Virus record (IMG/VR): IMGVR_UViG_3300030118_004896
Coordinates: 1 to 26,419 of that record
Source of the DNA: a virus
DNA: 26,419 bases
Direction: 5' to 3' (one strand)
The position numbers were made by a program, and so were the translations under genes. This document shows, piece by piece, positions 1-7,769 of the stretch. The notes under the pieces were generated by a model. The model searched no databases. It was not told the origin of the DNA and was given only the letters and a program-made list of their open reading frames with translations. The stretch's first letter is position 1. Each line of letters begins with the position of its first letter.

Positions 1-195
1 GAGAGATATGAAAATGTCGATGTTTTGACTTTGAGAAATTTGGTCAGCGATTTTTCTTCAACAGAAAAACCAAACTTAAAAAAGGCAGAATCAGGAACTG
101 GTAGAACTACCTTACCTGAAAATCCTTTTAAAGCAATGGAACAAAAAGACCAAAGAAAAAACTGGAACGACATTTTAAACTCTTATAAAAAATAA
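1..195 (+). CDS. C-terminal end of a head-region protein (partial)
   Basis: Frame 1 is open from the left edge to a TAA at 193-195, giving the last 64 residues of a protein that starts outside the window. The tail is charged and hydrophilic, rich in Lys, Glu and Asn, and ends in NSYKK. It sits 32 bases upstream of the major capsid gene, where tailed phages usually encode a scaffold, a protease-scaffold fusion or another head-assembly protein. A scaffold is therefore the leading guess by position and composition only; no motif identifies it. Confidence 0.7.
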   Translation, partial: ERYENVDVLTLRNLVSDFSSTEKPNLKKAESGTGRTTLPENPFKAMEQKDQRKNWNDILNSYKK

Positions 196-227
196 TAATT
201 TAAAACATTTTTTAAGGAGATAAAAAA

Positions 228-1091
228 ATGGCAAATGTAACGGTATCAACCGCCGCAAATTTTATTCCTGAGATGTGGAGAGATGCAATTCTTGATTATG
301 CTGAAAGAAAATTTCAGTTAAGAAATCAAGTTACTGACTTCTCATCTATGGTTTCAGGCGGTGGGGATGTTTTAAATATCCCTAAAGTAGCAGAAGAAAC
401 TGCAGCTGCTAAATCAGCTGGAAGTGCAGTTACTTACTCAGCAAACACTGACGGAGTAAGACAATTAACTATTGACCAACATCACTACGAAGCAAAAAGA
501 ATCGAGGACATCGTAAGAGTTCAAGAATCTGCTGACCTATTTAATGCTTATGCAAAATCAATGGGTTATGCTTTGGCTAAGAAAGTAGAAAGCTTTCTTG
601 CAGCTACTATTCAAGGTAATACTGGTAATAATACAGATGTAGCAACAGACAACATCTTATTACCAGCTGAACTAAGAGGTGGTTTAGAGAAATTCTTAGA
701 CGCTAATCACGACTACACAGACGGAGAAACATACTTATATGTAAATCCTAAAGTGTATATGGGATTAATGGGTCAAGGCGACTTTACTGAATCTCAAAAA
801 AGAGGAGATGCAGTAAACCCTATCGTTTCAGGTTCAGTTATGGAGATTTACGGTATGCCCGTATATGCTTCTACAGACTGGAGCGAAAGTGGAACTGACG
901 GTACACAAATTGGAAGTGCTTTCAAAAAAGAAGCAGTTTACTTTGGGCAACAGATTGCTCCAAGAGTTCAGTCAGCTTATGACATTGACCACTTGGCAAC
1001 TTCTGTTGTAGCTGATGTTTTATTTGGAGCTGTGTTATCACATGCTGCAAATAGCACATCTGCTGGAATTGTTAATTTCTTAAATCCATAA
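228..1091 (+). CDS. Major capsid protein (HK97-fold type, predicted)
   Basis: 287 residues, the shell protein of the head. The N-terminal part (about 1-60) has the helical, charged look of a capsid arm (IPEMWRDAILDYAERKFQLR) followed by an FSSMVSGGGDVLNIP stretch, and the middle resembles P22/T7-like phage coat proteins in style. A strong AAGGAG lies 8 bases before the ATG, the gene follows a probable scaffold gene, and a hairpin terminator follows it, all fitting a highly expressed product. No signal peptide or catalytic motif is visible. The assignment rests on overall resemblance, size and context; another abundant head protein is the only real alternative. Confidence 0.82.
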   Translation: MANVTVSTAANFIPEMWRDAILDYAERKFQLRNQVTDFSSMVSGGGDVLNIPKVAEETAAAKSAGSAVTYSANTDGVRQLTIDQHHYEAKRIEDIVRVQESADLFNAYAKSMGYALAKKVESFLAATIQGNTGNNTDVATDNILLPAELRGGLEKFLDANHDYTDGETYLYVNPKVYMGLMGQGDFTESQKRGDAVNPIVSGSVMEIYGMPVYASTDWSESGTDGTQIGSAFKKEAVYFGQQIAPRVQSAYDIDHLATSVVADVLFGAVLSHAANSTSAGIVNFLNP

Positions 1092-1104
1092 CAGTAGATA
1101 ATTT

Positions 1105-1131
1105 GGGGAGTTGAAATATACTCCCCTTATT
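1105..1131 (+). terminator. Hairpin terminator after the capsid gene
   Basis: Perfect 7-bp stem GGGGAGT (1105-1111) / ACTCCCC (1120-1126) with an 8-base AT loop, followed by TTATT. The T tract is short, so read-through into the fibre genes is likely; this would lower fibre expression relative to capsid. Confidence 0.65.
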
Positions 1132-1145
1132 AAAGGGAGAAAAAA

Positions 1146-1385
1146 ATGGCAAATTATACATCAACGCATACAGGACAAGTTATAGATAGTGCAGTGACTA
1201 AGGTTAATGATATAACCGCTACTGCTTCAGAAGTAAATATAACAGATGGTTTAACTGTAACAACAGCTGAGTTAAATCAGTTGGATGATAAAACTGTAGG
1301 TGGAAGTAACAGCGATGACATTGTAGATGTAGGTTCAAGTCAATCTTTAGTAAATAAAACCCTTGAGGGTGGAACATATACATAA
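1146..1385 (+). CDS. Small fibre-like structural protein
   Basis: 79 residues. It carries two copies of the tail-fibre-type unit TA-x-E-V/L-N (ATASEVNITDG and VTTAELNQLDD), a repeat common in phage fibre stalks, and ends in VNKTLEGGTYT. The next gene ends in a very similar FNNTTFDGGTY, which suggests a shared terminal module or assembly signal. A GGGAG ribosome site precedes the ATG. It lies directly after the capsid gene and is the first of three consecutive fibre-type genes. It may be a short fibre, a connector between fibre segments, or a head-decoration protein; the sequence does not decide. Confidence 0.65.
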   Translation: MANYTSTHTGQVIDSAVTKVNDITATASEVNITDGLTVTTAELNQLDDKTVGGSNSDDIVDVGSSQSLVNKTLEGGTYT

Positions 1386-1398
1386 TTAGGAGAATAAA

Positions 1399-2430
1399 AT
1401 GTCGAATACAGTCCAGATAAAAAGACATAGTAGCAATACTAATTCATCAGCTCCAAGTAGTTTGGCGAATGGAGAATTAGCATTAAATCAAGCTAGTAAA
1501 AAATTATATGTCGGAAGGCATAACAATTCTAGTGTAGAAGTATTTCACTTACCTACACTACAAGACATTACTTATGGTAATGGTATAAGCGGAACAGTTG
1601 CTTCTGGCTCAGATGATAATTCATCAACATTAGCAGTAGATGTAACTGATTCTAATATTTTTGCAACAACAAGTGCTAAAGGTATTGCTTCTTTTTCAAG
1701 TGATAACTTTGCAGTAAGTAGTGGAGCAGTAACTATAAAAGATGGTGGAATTGTAACAGCTGAAATTGCAGCTGATGCTATAACCGCCGCTAAAATTGCT
1801 GACGATGCAATTGGCAGTGAACATATTGCCGATGATGCAGTAGTAGCAGCATCTATAGCAGATGGAGCAGTAAATACCGCTAGATTAGCGGCTGACGCTG
1901 TAACTGGAGCTAAACTAGCAGATGATGCGGTAGATAGCGAACATTTAGCTGATGGCTCTATTGATACAGCTCATATTGCAGATAATCAAGTTACTACAGC
2001 AAAATTAGCAGCAGATGCTGTTACTGGAGCACAAATAGCAGATGATGCTATAAATAGTGAACACTACACAGATGGTTCTATTGACACTGCACACATTGCT
2101 GACAATCAAGTCACAGCGGCTAAAATAGAAGATAATGTTGCCTTGCCAGGCAATTGTAGTTCTACTGGTAATTTTACAGTTGTTGGTAATTTAGTAGTTC
2201 AAGGAGATACTACTACTTTAAACACTGCTACATTAACAGTTGAAGATAAAGAGATTGTTATTGCTAGTGGAGCTGCCGATTCTGCAGCAGCAGATGGAGC
2301 TGGTATTAGAGTAGATGGAGCAAGTGCTACTATACTTTATGACCATACTGGAACGCAATGGGAATTTAACAAACCTATTGAAGCACAATCAGGTTTTAAC
2401 AACACTACATTTGACGGCGGAACATACTAA
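1399..2430 (+). CDS. Fibre protein with a twelve-fold decapeptide repeat
   Basis: 343 residues. An N-terminal module (about 1-45, NTVQIKR... GELALNQASKKLYVG) resembles the N-terminus of the next gene (NTIKIKA... RELAFDRSANKLYIR), so both probably dock to the same virion site. Residues 124-243 are twelve contiguous 10-residue units of the form (A)AD-x-A-V/I-x-x-x-x-I/L with no insertion or deletion, a pattern typical of trimeric beta or coiled fibre stalks. The C-terminal part (about 250-343) reads as a globular beta domain and ends in FNNTTFDGGTY. There are no enzyme motifs. A host-recognition or head-fibre role is inferred from architecture and neighbours. Confidence 0.75.
   Translation: MSNTVQIKRHSSNTNSSAPSSLANGELALNQASKKLYVGRHNNSSVEVFHLPTLQDITYGNGISGTVASGSDDNSSTLAVDVTDSNIFATTSAKGIASFSSDNFAVSSGAVTIKDGGIVTAEIAADAITAAKIADDAIGSEHIADDAVVAASIADGAVNTARLAADAVTGAKLADDAVDSEHLADGSIDTAHIADNQVTTAKLAADAVTGAQIADDAINSEHYTDGSIDTAHIADNQVTAAKIEDNVALPGNCSSTGNFTVVGNLVVQGDTTTLNTATLTVEDKEIVIASGAADSAAADGAGIRVDGASATILYDHTGTQWEFNKPIEAQSGFNNTTFDGGTY
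1768..2127 (+). repeat. Twelve in-frame 30-bp repeats (decapeptide array)
   Basis: Twelve units of exactly 30 bases encode ADDAVxxxxL-type decapeptides. Units 5-8 and 9-12 form a second-order 40-residue repeat (AVTGA, SEH, GSIDTAHI and NQVT recur in order), showing that duplication also happened in blocks of four. Confidence 0.85.
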
Positions 2431-2444
2431 ACTAGGAGAACATT

Positions 2445-5027
2445 ATGGCTAATACCATTAAAATTAAAGCTGGTACTGGCACTCCTGATACTAATGATAT
2501 TGTAGATAGAGAATTAGCATTTGATAGAAGTGCAAACAAACTTTACATTAGAGATAATGATGATATTGTAGATTTATCAGGCAGTGCATCTTTAGATACT
2601 GAAGCGGTCCAAGACATTGTTGGAGCTATGTTTTCTGGAAACACAGAAACAAGAATATCAGCTACATACCAAGACGGAGATGGAACTATAGACTTGGTTG
2701 TAGATGACATGACCGCCGACACTAATACACAACTTTCTACTGAGCAAGTACAAGATATAGTGGGAGCTATGTTTTCTGGAAATACAGAAACTAGGATTAC
2801 CGCAACTTATCAAGATTCAGATGGAACTATTGATTTAGTAGTGGATGATTTAGACACTGACACTCAACTTACTACAGAAAATGTTCAAGATATTGTTGGA
2901 GCTATGTTCACTTCAAACACTGAAACTCGTATTAGTGCAACCTATCAAGATGGGGATGGTACAATAGACTTAGTGGTTGATGATATGACTGCTGACACAA
3001 ACACTCAGCTTTCAACGGAACAAGTTCAGGATATTGTTGGAGCAATGTTTTCAGGAAATACCGAAACTCGTATTAGTGCCACATACCAAGATGGAGATGG
3101 CACTATTGACTTAGTGGTTGACGACATGACGGCTAATACGCAGTTATCAAACTCTCAAGTTAGGTCAGCTGTTGAAGCGGCTAGTGATTCAAATGTCTTT
3201 ACAGACGCTGACCATTCAAAACTAAATGGTATAGAAGCAAGTGCTACTGCAGACCAAACAGCTTCTGAAATACTAACCGCTATTAAAACAGTAGATGGAG
3301 GCGGTAGTGGTTTAGATGCAGATACATTAGACGGAATACAAAGCAGTAGCTTTTTAAGAAGTGATGCTGATGATACTACAAGTGGAACAATAACAGCTGG
3401 TGGATTTACTACAACAGGTACTGTTACAGCTGGAGCTTCCTCAAATCAAATTAGATTGAGAACAGTAAGTAATGCTAGTCCTATAGCTGATACTTTTTCT
3501 GGCAACACAGAACAATCATATATTGACTTTCTTGAAAGTACAAGCACGAATGACCCTGGTTATATTATGCACGAAACAAGAGATGAGGCAGAAACCAACG
3601 AAGGTGTTATTCACTTATGTCCGTCAGACGATAATGCAGACGGAGATTATGTTTCTATTCACGGAACAAATGACGCAGATACTTTAAAACTACATACATC
3701 TGGTAAGATAGAAGGTGTTACAACATTAGTTGCTACAACTTTAGATATAAGTGGAAATGCAGATATTGACGGAACATTAGAAACTGATGCACTTACTATT
3801 AATGGAACAACATCTGTTGCGTTTACAAGTTCTGACCATAGTAAATTAGACGGAATAGAAGCAAGTGCAGATGTAACTGACACTTCTAATGTTACTTCAG
3901 CCGGAGCATTAATGGATAGTGAGTGTACTAATCTATCAGCTGTTAAAGGAATAAACCAAGCATTAACTACAAGTTCTGATGTTACATTTTCTTCAGTTGA
4001 TGCAGATACTATTGATGTATCAGGAGATTTAACTCTTGACGCAGACGGAGCTGACATAATATTAAAAGACGGTGGTACAGAATATGGTAGATTAACAAAC
4101 TTTTTAGGTGGACTAACTTTGAAAACAGGTTCATCTGCTGCTAACGGTCTTATATTCTCAGCAGACGGAACTACTATGATTACTGGAGGTAGTATTCAGA
4201 TGTCAGGAGGTTTTGTTCTTGACGGTAATACTATTACAGGTGTAGATGACTCAGGAGAGTTTACTGATGATGATGCTCACATTATGACATCTGCTGCTGT
4301 CAATGACAGAATACAAAGTTTTGGTTATGTAACTTCAGATACAACTCTTTCTACAGAACAAGTCCAGGATATAGTAGGAGCTATGTTTAGTAGCAATACA
4401 GAAACAAGAATATCAGCTACTTATCAGGATGGCGACGGCACGATAGACCTTGTAGTAGATGATATGACTGCAAATGATAATACACAATTATCTAATGAAC
4501 AGGTTCAAGATATTGTCGGAGCAATGTTCTCAGGTAATACCGAAACTAGAATATCGGCTACCTATCAGGATGGAGATGGTACAATTGACTTAGTAGTAGA
4601 TGATTTTGTTTCAGCCGGAGATACAGTTGATTTTAATAATCTTACTTGCGACCAAATTGGTGTGAATGTATCTGCCAATGGAACTAATGGTAGAATTGAT
4701 GCTGGTAATGACATTGTTGCATTTTCATCATCAGACAAAAGATTAAAAGAAAATATTAAACCATTAGACAATGCACTTGATAAAGTTTCTAAAATTAATG
4801 GTATAGAGTTTGATTGGAAGCCATTAACAAAAGAAGAGAAAAAAACTATACATGGTAACGAAGGACATGATGTTGGTGTAATAGCACAAGAGATTGAAGA
4901 GGTATTACCAGAAGTAGTGCAAACAAGAGATACTGGATATAAAGCAGTCAAGTATGAAAAGATTGTACCACTATTAATTGAAGCAATTAAAGAACTAAAA
5001 ACAGAAATAGAGGAGTTAAAGAAATAA
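2445..5027 (+). CDS. Large tail/head fibre with C-terminal S74 intramolecular chaperone
   Basis: 860 residues. The N-terminal docking module (1-45) is shared with the preceding gene. Four tandem units of about 46 residues (QVQDIVGAMFSGNTETRISA then TYQDGDGTIDLVVDD) fill residues 52-233, and two more copies lie at about 637-720. Between them are HSKLDGIEASA-type stalk segments (about 255 and 465) and an LDADTLDGI motif. Residues 763-860 form a peptidase_S74/endosialidase-type chaperone: SSDKRLKENI at its start, then the GVIAQEIEEVLPEVV block and a helical coiled-coil end. In this family the domain drives trimerisation and cleaves itself off at the Ser of the SDxRLK motif. It is a receptor-binding or decorative trimeric fibre. 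Confidence 0.88.
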   Translation: MANTIKIKAGTGTPDTNDIVDRELAFDRSANKLYIRDNDDIVDLSGSASLDTEAVQDIVGAMFSGNTETRISATYQDGDGTIDLVVDDMTADTNTQLSTEQVQDIVGAMFSGNTETRITATYQDSDGTIDLVVDDLDTDTQLTTENVQDIVGAMFTSNTETRISATYQDGDGTIDLVVDDMTADTNTQLSTEQVQDIVGAMFSGNTETRISATYQDGDGTIDLVVDDMTANTQLSNSQVRSAVEAASDSNVFTDADHSKLNGIEASATADQTASEILTAIKTVDGGGSGLDADTLDGIQSSSFLRSDADDTTSGTITAGGFTTTGTVTAGASSNQIRLRTVSNASPIADTFSGNTEQSYIDFLESTSTNDPGYIMHETRDEAETNEGVIHLCPSDDNADGDYVSIHGTNDADTLKLHTSGKIEGVTTLVATTLDISGNADIDGTLETDALTINGTTSVAFTSSDHSKLDGIEASADVTDTSNVTSAGALMDSECTNLSAVKGINQALTTSSDVTFSSVDADTIDVSGDLTLDADGADIILKDGGTEYGRLTNFLGGLTLKTGSSAANGLIFSADGTTMITGGSIQMSGGFVLDGNTITGVDDSGEFTDDDAHIMTSAAVNDRIQSFGYVTSDTTLSTEQVQDIVGAMFSSNTETRISATYQDGDGTIDLVVDDMTANDNTQLSNEQVQDIVGAMFSGNTETRISATYQDGDGTIDLVVDDFVSAGDTVDFNNLTCDQIGVNVSANGTNGRIDAGNDIVAFSSSDKRLKENIKPLDNALDKVSKINGIEFDWKPLTKEEKKTIHGNEGHDVGVIAQEIEEVLPEVVQTRDTGYKAVKYEKIVPLLIEAIKELKTEIEELKK
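2598..3141 (+). repeat. Four tandem ~138-bp repeats in the S74 fibre gene
   Basis: Four units encode nearly the same 46 residues, but with extensive synonymous differences: for example, the DGDGTIDLVVDD segment is written differently in each unit. Two further units occur at 4353-4605. Confidence 0.85.
4353..4605 (+). repeat. Two further copies of the ~138-bp fibre repeat
   Basis: Units five and six of the VQDIVGAMFS...DLVVDD repeat, placed just before the S74 domain and separated from the first four by about 1.2 kb of other stalk sequence. They are almost identical to the first block in protein but again recoded in DNA. Confidence 0.85.
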
Positions 5028-5653
5028 TGGCTTTACCTTCATCTGGACAAATCTCTATGGGAGATATAAGAACTGAATTGGGAGATAGTGGCTCTATTTC
5101 TTTAAAAGAAGCATCTGACGGAACAATAGCAACAATTAATACTGGTAATGCAAGTGCAGATAGACCAGACGGTAATGCTCCACACGCTATAACAGAATTC
5201 TATAGCTATGACCACGATTTAGCAACTACTGCTTGGAGTAATGTTCCAGCAGACTTTAATCTTCACGCATTAGCAAGTAATTTTAGTGTAGATTCTGCGG
5301 TTTCTGGAGCTGAAAGCATTACTTTGACTGGTGGTAGTGGCACAACGAGCATAAATTGTCAGCAACCAAGTAATGGTAATATAGATTTAAAAGTAGCTTT
5401 TTCTTTAAGTGGCGACCCAGGTTTTGGTGGTACAAGTAATAGTGGTAGTGGTTTTCAAAACAATGCTCCAGTTATTAATACTACTACCAATGATACAATC
5501 TATTTAAGATTTAAATTGGTTGAGGTAAAGGCAAATTCTGGAAATTTAAGTGCAGAAAACAGAACAATAACTTTTACTAATAATAGTGTAAGCAATACAG
5601 ATTTACAGATTAATTGTCAGATTGCTGCTGGTGGTGGTGGAGGTGGAAGATGA
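5027..5653 (+). CDS. Virion structural protein with Gly-rich end
   Basis: 208 residues. It begins LPSSGQISMGDIRTELG, a signature seen at the start of many phage structural proteins encoded beside fibre genes, and ends in AAGGGGGGR. The middle (70-195) is Ser/Thr/Asn-rich and beta-prone. Its ATG overlaps the stop of the S74 fibre gene (TAATG), indicating translational coupling, and the next gene overlaps it by ATGA. A fibre tip, fibre adaptor or minor decoration role is likely; no enzymatic motif is visible. Confidence 0.7.
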   Translation: MALPSSGQISMGDIRTELGDSGSISLKEASDGTIATINTGNASADRPDGNAPHAITEFYSYDHDLATTAWSNVPADFNLHALASNFSVDSAVSGAESITLTGGSGTTSINCQQPSNGNIDLKVAFSLSGDPGFGGTSNSGSGFQNNAPVINTTTNDTIYLRFKLVEVKANSGNLSAENRTITFTNNSVSNTDLQINCQIAAGGGGGGR

Positions 5654-6318
5654 AGGGTTATGCATCTATGACTACATATACAATAAAAGATGATTGTATT
5701 ATAGATGAGTCTTCTGGTTGGGATGTAATGTCAACTTGGGAAACTCCTATTATGCAAAAACACGCTGATATAGTATGTGCTAATGGTGGACATATATTAG
5801 AATTTGGTTTTGGTATGGGAATTAGTGCTGGATTAATACAAAAGCACGATATTGAATCACACACGATTATAGAAATCAATGATGGAATATATGCCAATTT
5901 AGTAGAATGGGCTAAAGATAAGCCTAATGTTGTAGCAGTAAAAGGTGATTGGTATGATGATATACCTACAGATAAAAAGTATGATGGCATTTTTTATGAT
6001 GGATTTGGAGATATGTTGAATAAAAGATATTTTCCTACAAGAATTATGCAGCATTGTAAAGAAGGAACTATACTTACATGGTATAATAATCTCTTAAAAG
6101 AAGAAAGCCAATATAGTGGCGATGTAAAAACAATGAATAGATTTCATAATGGTAAAGCATTAGGAGATGTAGAGCAGTTTAAAAGTCCAGAAAGAATTAC
6201 TTACGAATCAGTAAGTTTAACAATACCAGATGAAGCTAGAGTAAAATGGTATTTAGAGGGAGATGGTAATATATACTATGCTCCACAATTATTAATAGAC
6301 AATAATGATTTAAATTAA
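5650..6318 (+). CDS. Guanidinoacetate methyltransferase-like class I SAM methyltransferase
   Basis: 222 residues when started at 5650, an ATGA overlap with the preceding stop preceded by a GGTGGAAG-type site; a longer 5614 start would run through the upstream Gly-rich coding region, and 5668 is an alternative. SAM motif I is ILEFGFGMG (49-57), the ribose-binding acidic residue is probably E75 in IIEIND, and D100 (VKGDW) and D117 (FYDGFGD) follow. The order WETPIM - GGHILEFGFGMG - HTIIEIND - VKGDW - YDGIFYD parallels animal GAMT, including the two acidic residues that hold the guanidino group (E31 in WETP, D117 in FYD). It probably N-methylates a guanidino compound or an arginine; the substrate is unknown. 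It sits between structural and lysis genes. Confidence 0.78.
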   Translation: MKGYASMTTYTIKDDCIIDESSGWDVMSTWETPIMQKHADIVCANGGHILEFGFGMGISAGLIQKHDIESHTIIEINDGIYANLVEWAKDKPNVVAVKGDWYDDIPTDKKYDGIFYDGFGDMLNKRYFPTRIMQHCKEGTILTWYNNLLKEESQYSGDVKTMNRFHNGKALGDVEQFKSPERITYESVSLTIPDEARVKWYLEGDGNIYYAPQLLIDNNDLN

Positions 6319-6335
6319 TATAAAAGGGAAATAAA

Positions 6336-6632
6336 ATGGAAATTGGTAAAGATAGCAAATTTACATTATCTATAGAAACAGCTGTAAGCATTTTAGTTAC
6401 TGTAGGTATGATTATTGGTATGTGGTATTCCTTACAAGCAGAAATAGAACTTGCAAAAGAATTACCAGAACCAGAAGTATCACGAATGGAATATGACCTA
6501 AAAGACCAAATGATTCGTGATTCAATATTAAACACGGAAGGTAAGGTAGATAAGCTCGAAGAAAAAGTAGATGATATTAAAGAAGATACAAGAGCTATCA
6601 CTGAAACACTTATCGATATGAACAACAAATGA
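6336..6632 (+). CDS. Small membrane protein with coiled-coil tail
   Basis: 98 residues. One transmembrane segment (about 14-34, VSILVTVGMIIGMWYSLQAE) is followed by a strongly charged heptad-like region (about 60-98, KVDKLEEKVDDIKEDTRAI) that should form a coiled coil. The TM-plus-coiled-coil design and position just ahead of the lysis genes recall XhlA-type holin partners or spanin-like proteins, but there is no diagnostic motif. A GGGA ribosome site lies upstream. Confidence 0.65.
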   Translation: MEIGKDSKFTLSIETAVSILVTVGMIIGMWYSLQAEIELAKELPEPEVSRMEYDLKDQMIRDSILNTEGKVDKLEEKVDDIKEDTRAITETLIDMNNK

Positions 6633-6644
6633 GGAAGCATTACG

Positions 6645-7031
6645 ATGAAAAAATATTACATTTTCTTTTTATCTGTCTTTGGATTTGTGTCGTTGCAGTC
6701 ATCATTGCACTCACAGTCAGTTAACTTAGACAGTTTTCAAGATATACAATTAATGAGCCAAGAGAATTGTGCTGTTGTACAAATCAACGCATCTTGGAAT
6801 TTTAAAAATAGAGTAGAGATTGAAAAATTAGCTAAACTTTGTTATGTTGGAGAAGTTGATTTATCCAACAAAGCAATTGGAGCAGTTATACAAAAAGAAT
6901 GGAACATAAAAGTTGTTCCAACTATTATAATTTTCAAAGATGGCTCAGAAGTTCAAAGATATGAGCCAGGAATTAGTATGCGTTTTGATGAAAGAGAAGT
7001 TTTTGAAAAAATAAAAAAGGAAATTAGATAA
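6645..7031 (+). CDS. Exported thioredoxin-fold protein lacking CxxC
   Basis: 128 residues. Residues 1-23 are a signal peptide (KKYY, hydrophobic core FFLSVFGFVSL, then SLHSQS), so the product should reach the periplasm or membrane. The remainder follows thioredoxin: a VVQINASW strand, a helix, VGEVDLSN, then WNIKVVPTIIIFKDG with the conserved cis-proline P92. The redox site is gone: W51-N-F-K-N55 stands where thioredoxins have WCxxC. The two remaining Cys (42, 66) are not placed as a redox pair. It is therefore probably a non-redox binding or chaperone version. It sits between a membrane protein and small basic proteins, upstream of the endolysin. Confidence 0.72.
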   Translation: MKKYYIFFLSVFGFVSLQSSLHSQSVNLDSFQDIQLMSQENCAVVQINASWNFKNRVEIEKLAKLCYVGEVDLSNKAIGAVIQKEWNIKVVPTIIIFKDGSEVQRYEPGISMRFDEREVFEKIKKEIR

Positions 7032-7213
7032 TGCGTAGAAAAGCAAAATCAAGAGTAAATGAAGCTGGTAATTATACAAAACCAACAATGAGAAAAAGAT
7101 TATTTCAAAAAATAAAAGCTGGTTCTAAAGGCGGTAGGCCAGGACAATGGTCGGCAAGAAAAGCACAAATGTTAGCCAAACAATATAAAGCTAAAGGCGG
7201 AGGCTACAGATAA
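7031..7213 (+). CDS. Small basic protein (KGGRPGQWSARKAQ type)
   Basis: 60 residues, very rich in Lys and Arg, with the motif KAGSKGGRPGQWSARKAQMLAKQYKAKGGGYR at its C-terminal half (described here by its key residues G-GRPGQWSARKAQ and GGGY). This type recurs in environmental phages and some bacteria without known function. Start and stop are both coupled by TAATG overlaps to neighbours, so it is translated from one polycistronic message. The charge suggests nucleic-acid or polyanion binding. Confidence 0.68.
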   Translation: MRRKAKSRVNEAGNYTKPTMRKRLFQKIKAGSKGGRPGQWSARKAQMLAKQYKAKGGGYR

Positions 7214-7452
7214 TGGCTATGAAAAAATCTCAAAAAAGTTTAGCTAGATGGACTAAGCAAAAATGGAGAACTAAATCAGGAAAACCTTCATCTCAAACTG
7301 GAGAAAGATATTTACCAGAAAGATTACTGAAGTCAATGACCAAATCTGAGTATGCCTACGAAACAAGAAAAAAAAGAAAGGCAACTAAAGCTGGTAAACA
7401 AAGAGCTAAATATTCAGCAAAAACCAGAAAGAAAATGAGAGGTTATTCATGA
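7213..7452 (+). CDS. Small basic protein resembling DUF5872
   Basis: 79 residues, highly basic. The segment LARWTKQKWRTKSGKPSSQ followed by TGERYLPE resembles the DUF5872-type domain seen in phages and large viruses, and the C-terminus is a Lys/Arg-rich tail (KRKATKAGKQRAKYSAKTRKK). The function is unknown; condensation or packaging of DNA, or binding to cell-wall polymers, would fit the charge. It is coupled to the genes on both sides by TAATG and ATGA overlaps. Confidence 0.65.
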   Translation: MAMKKSQKSLARWTKQKWRTKSGKPSSQTGERYLPERLLKSMTKSEYAYETRKKRKATKAGKQRAKYSAKTRKKMRGYS

Positions 7453-7607
7453 ATGTAACTAAAGATACAGCAAAAAATTTCATTCCAAAAAAATTATATG
7501 GAATGAGAAAAAGAAGTATAAAACAAAAATTGGCATCATTGCCAAAAGTGAAACTAGGAGATTATAATGAAAGACAAAATAAAAAAGGTATCAGACGCCG
7601 CAACTAA
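7449..7607 (+). CDS. Very small basic protein
   Basis: 52 residues in the gap after the DUF5872-like gene. The ATG overlaps the preceding stop (ATGA at 7449-7452) and the frame runs to a TAA at 7605-7607, overlapping the start of the next gene by 41 bases. The product is strongly basic (FIPKKLYGMRKRSIKQK near the start, KKGIRRRN at the end), like its two upstream neighbours, which favours a real third member of a cluster of small basic proteins. The overlap and the lack of a separate ribosome site keep confidence moderate. Confidence 0.5.
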   Translation: MNVTKDTAKNFIPKKLYGMRKRSIKQKLASLPKVKLGDYNERQNKKGIRRRN

Positions 7608-7749
7608 AAAGCTAGAAACGCTTGTTGACCAACATAATGAGTTGACTAAAGAAATACAATCTTTGCAAGGCAGACTATCAGAAATTCAAACTATGCTTGT
7701 AAGACAACAGGGATATATGGATTGCGTAAAAGATATTGAGGCAAAGTAG
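7567..7749 (+). CDS. Small coiled-coil protein
   Basis: 60 residues, predicted as nearly all helix with heptads (LETLVDQHNELTKEIQSLQG, LSEIQTML). Good AGGAG 8 bases before the ATG. There is no signal peptide and no membrane segment. It lies immediately before the endolysin; it could be a small regulatory or assembly protein, and the function is not recognisable. Confidence 0.6.
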   Translation: MKDKIKKVSDAATKKLETLVDQHNELTKEIQSLQGRLSEIQTMLVRQQGYMDCVKDIEAK

Positions 7750-7769
7750 TTTTATGTTTAACTTGGTAA

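Noticed and set aside
3659-4057. 132-residue ORF opposite the S74 fibre gene
   Set aside because: Antisense shadow made by the repetitive Thr/Asp-rich fibre coding sequence.
2598-4605. CRISPR-like array
   Set aside because: The repeats are in-frame protein repeats with diverged DNA, no short identical direct repeats with unique spacers, and no cas genes.
5614-5649. Longer start for the methyltransferase
   Set aside because: It would read SDCCWWWWRW, the Gly-rich coding sequence of the upstream gene in another frame.
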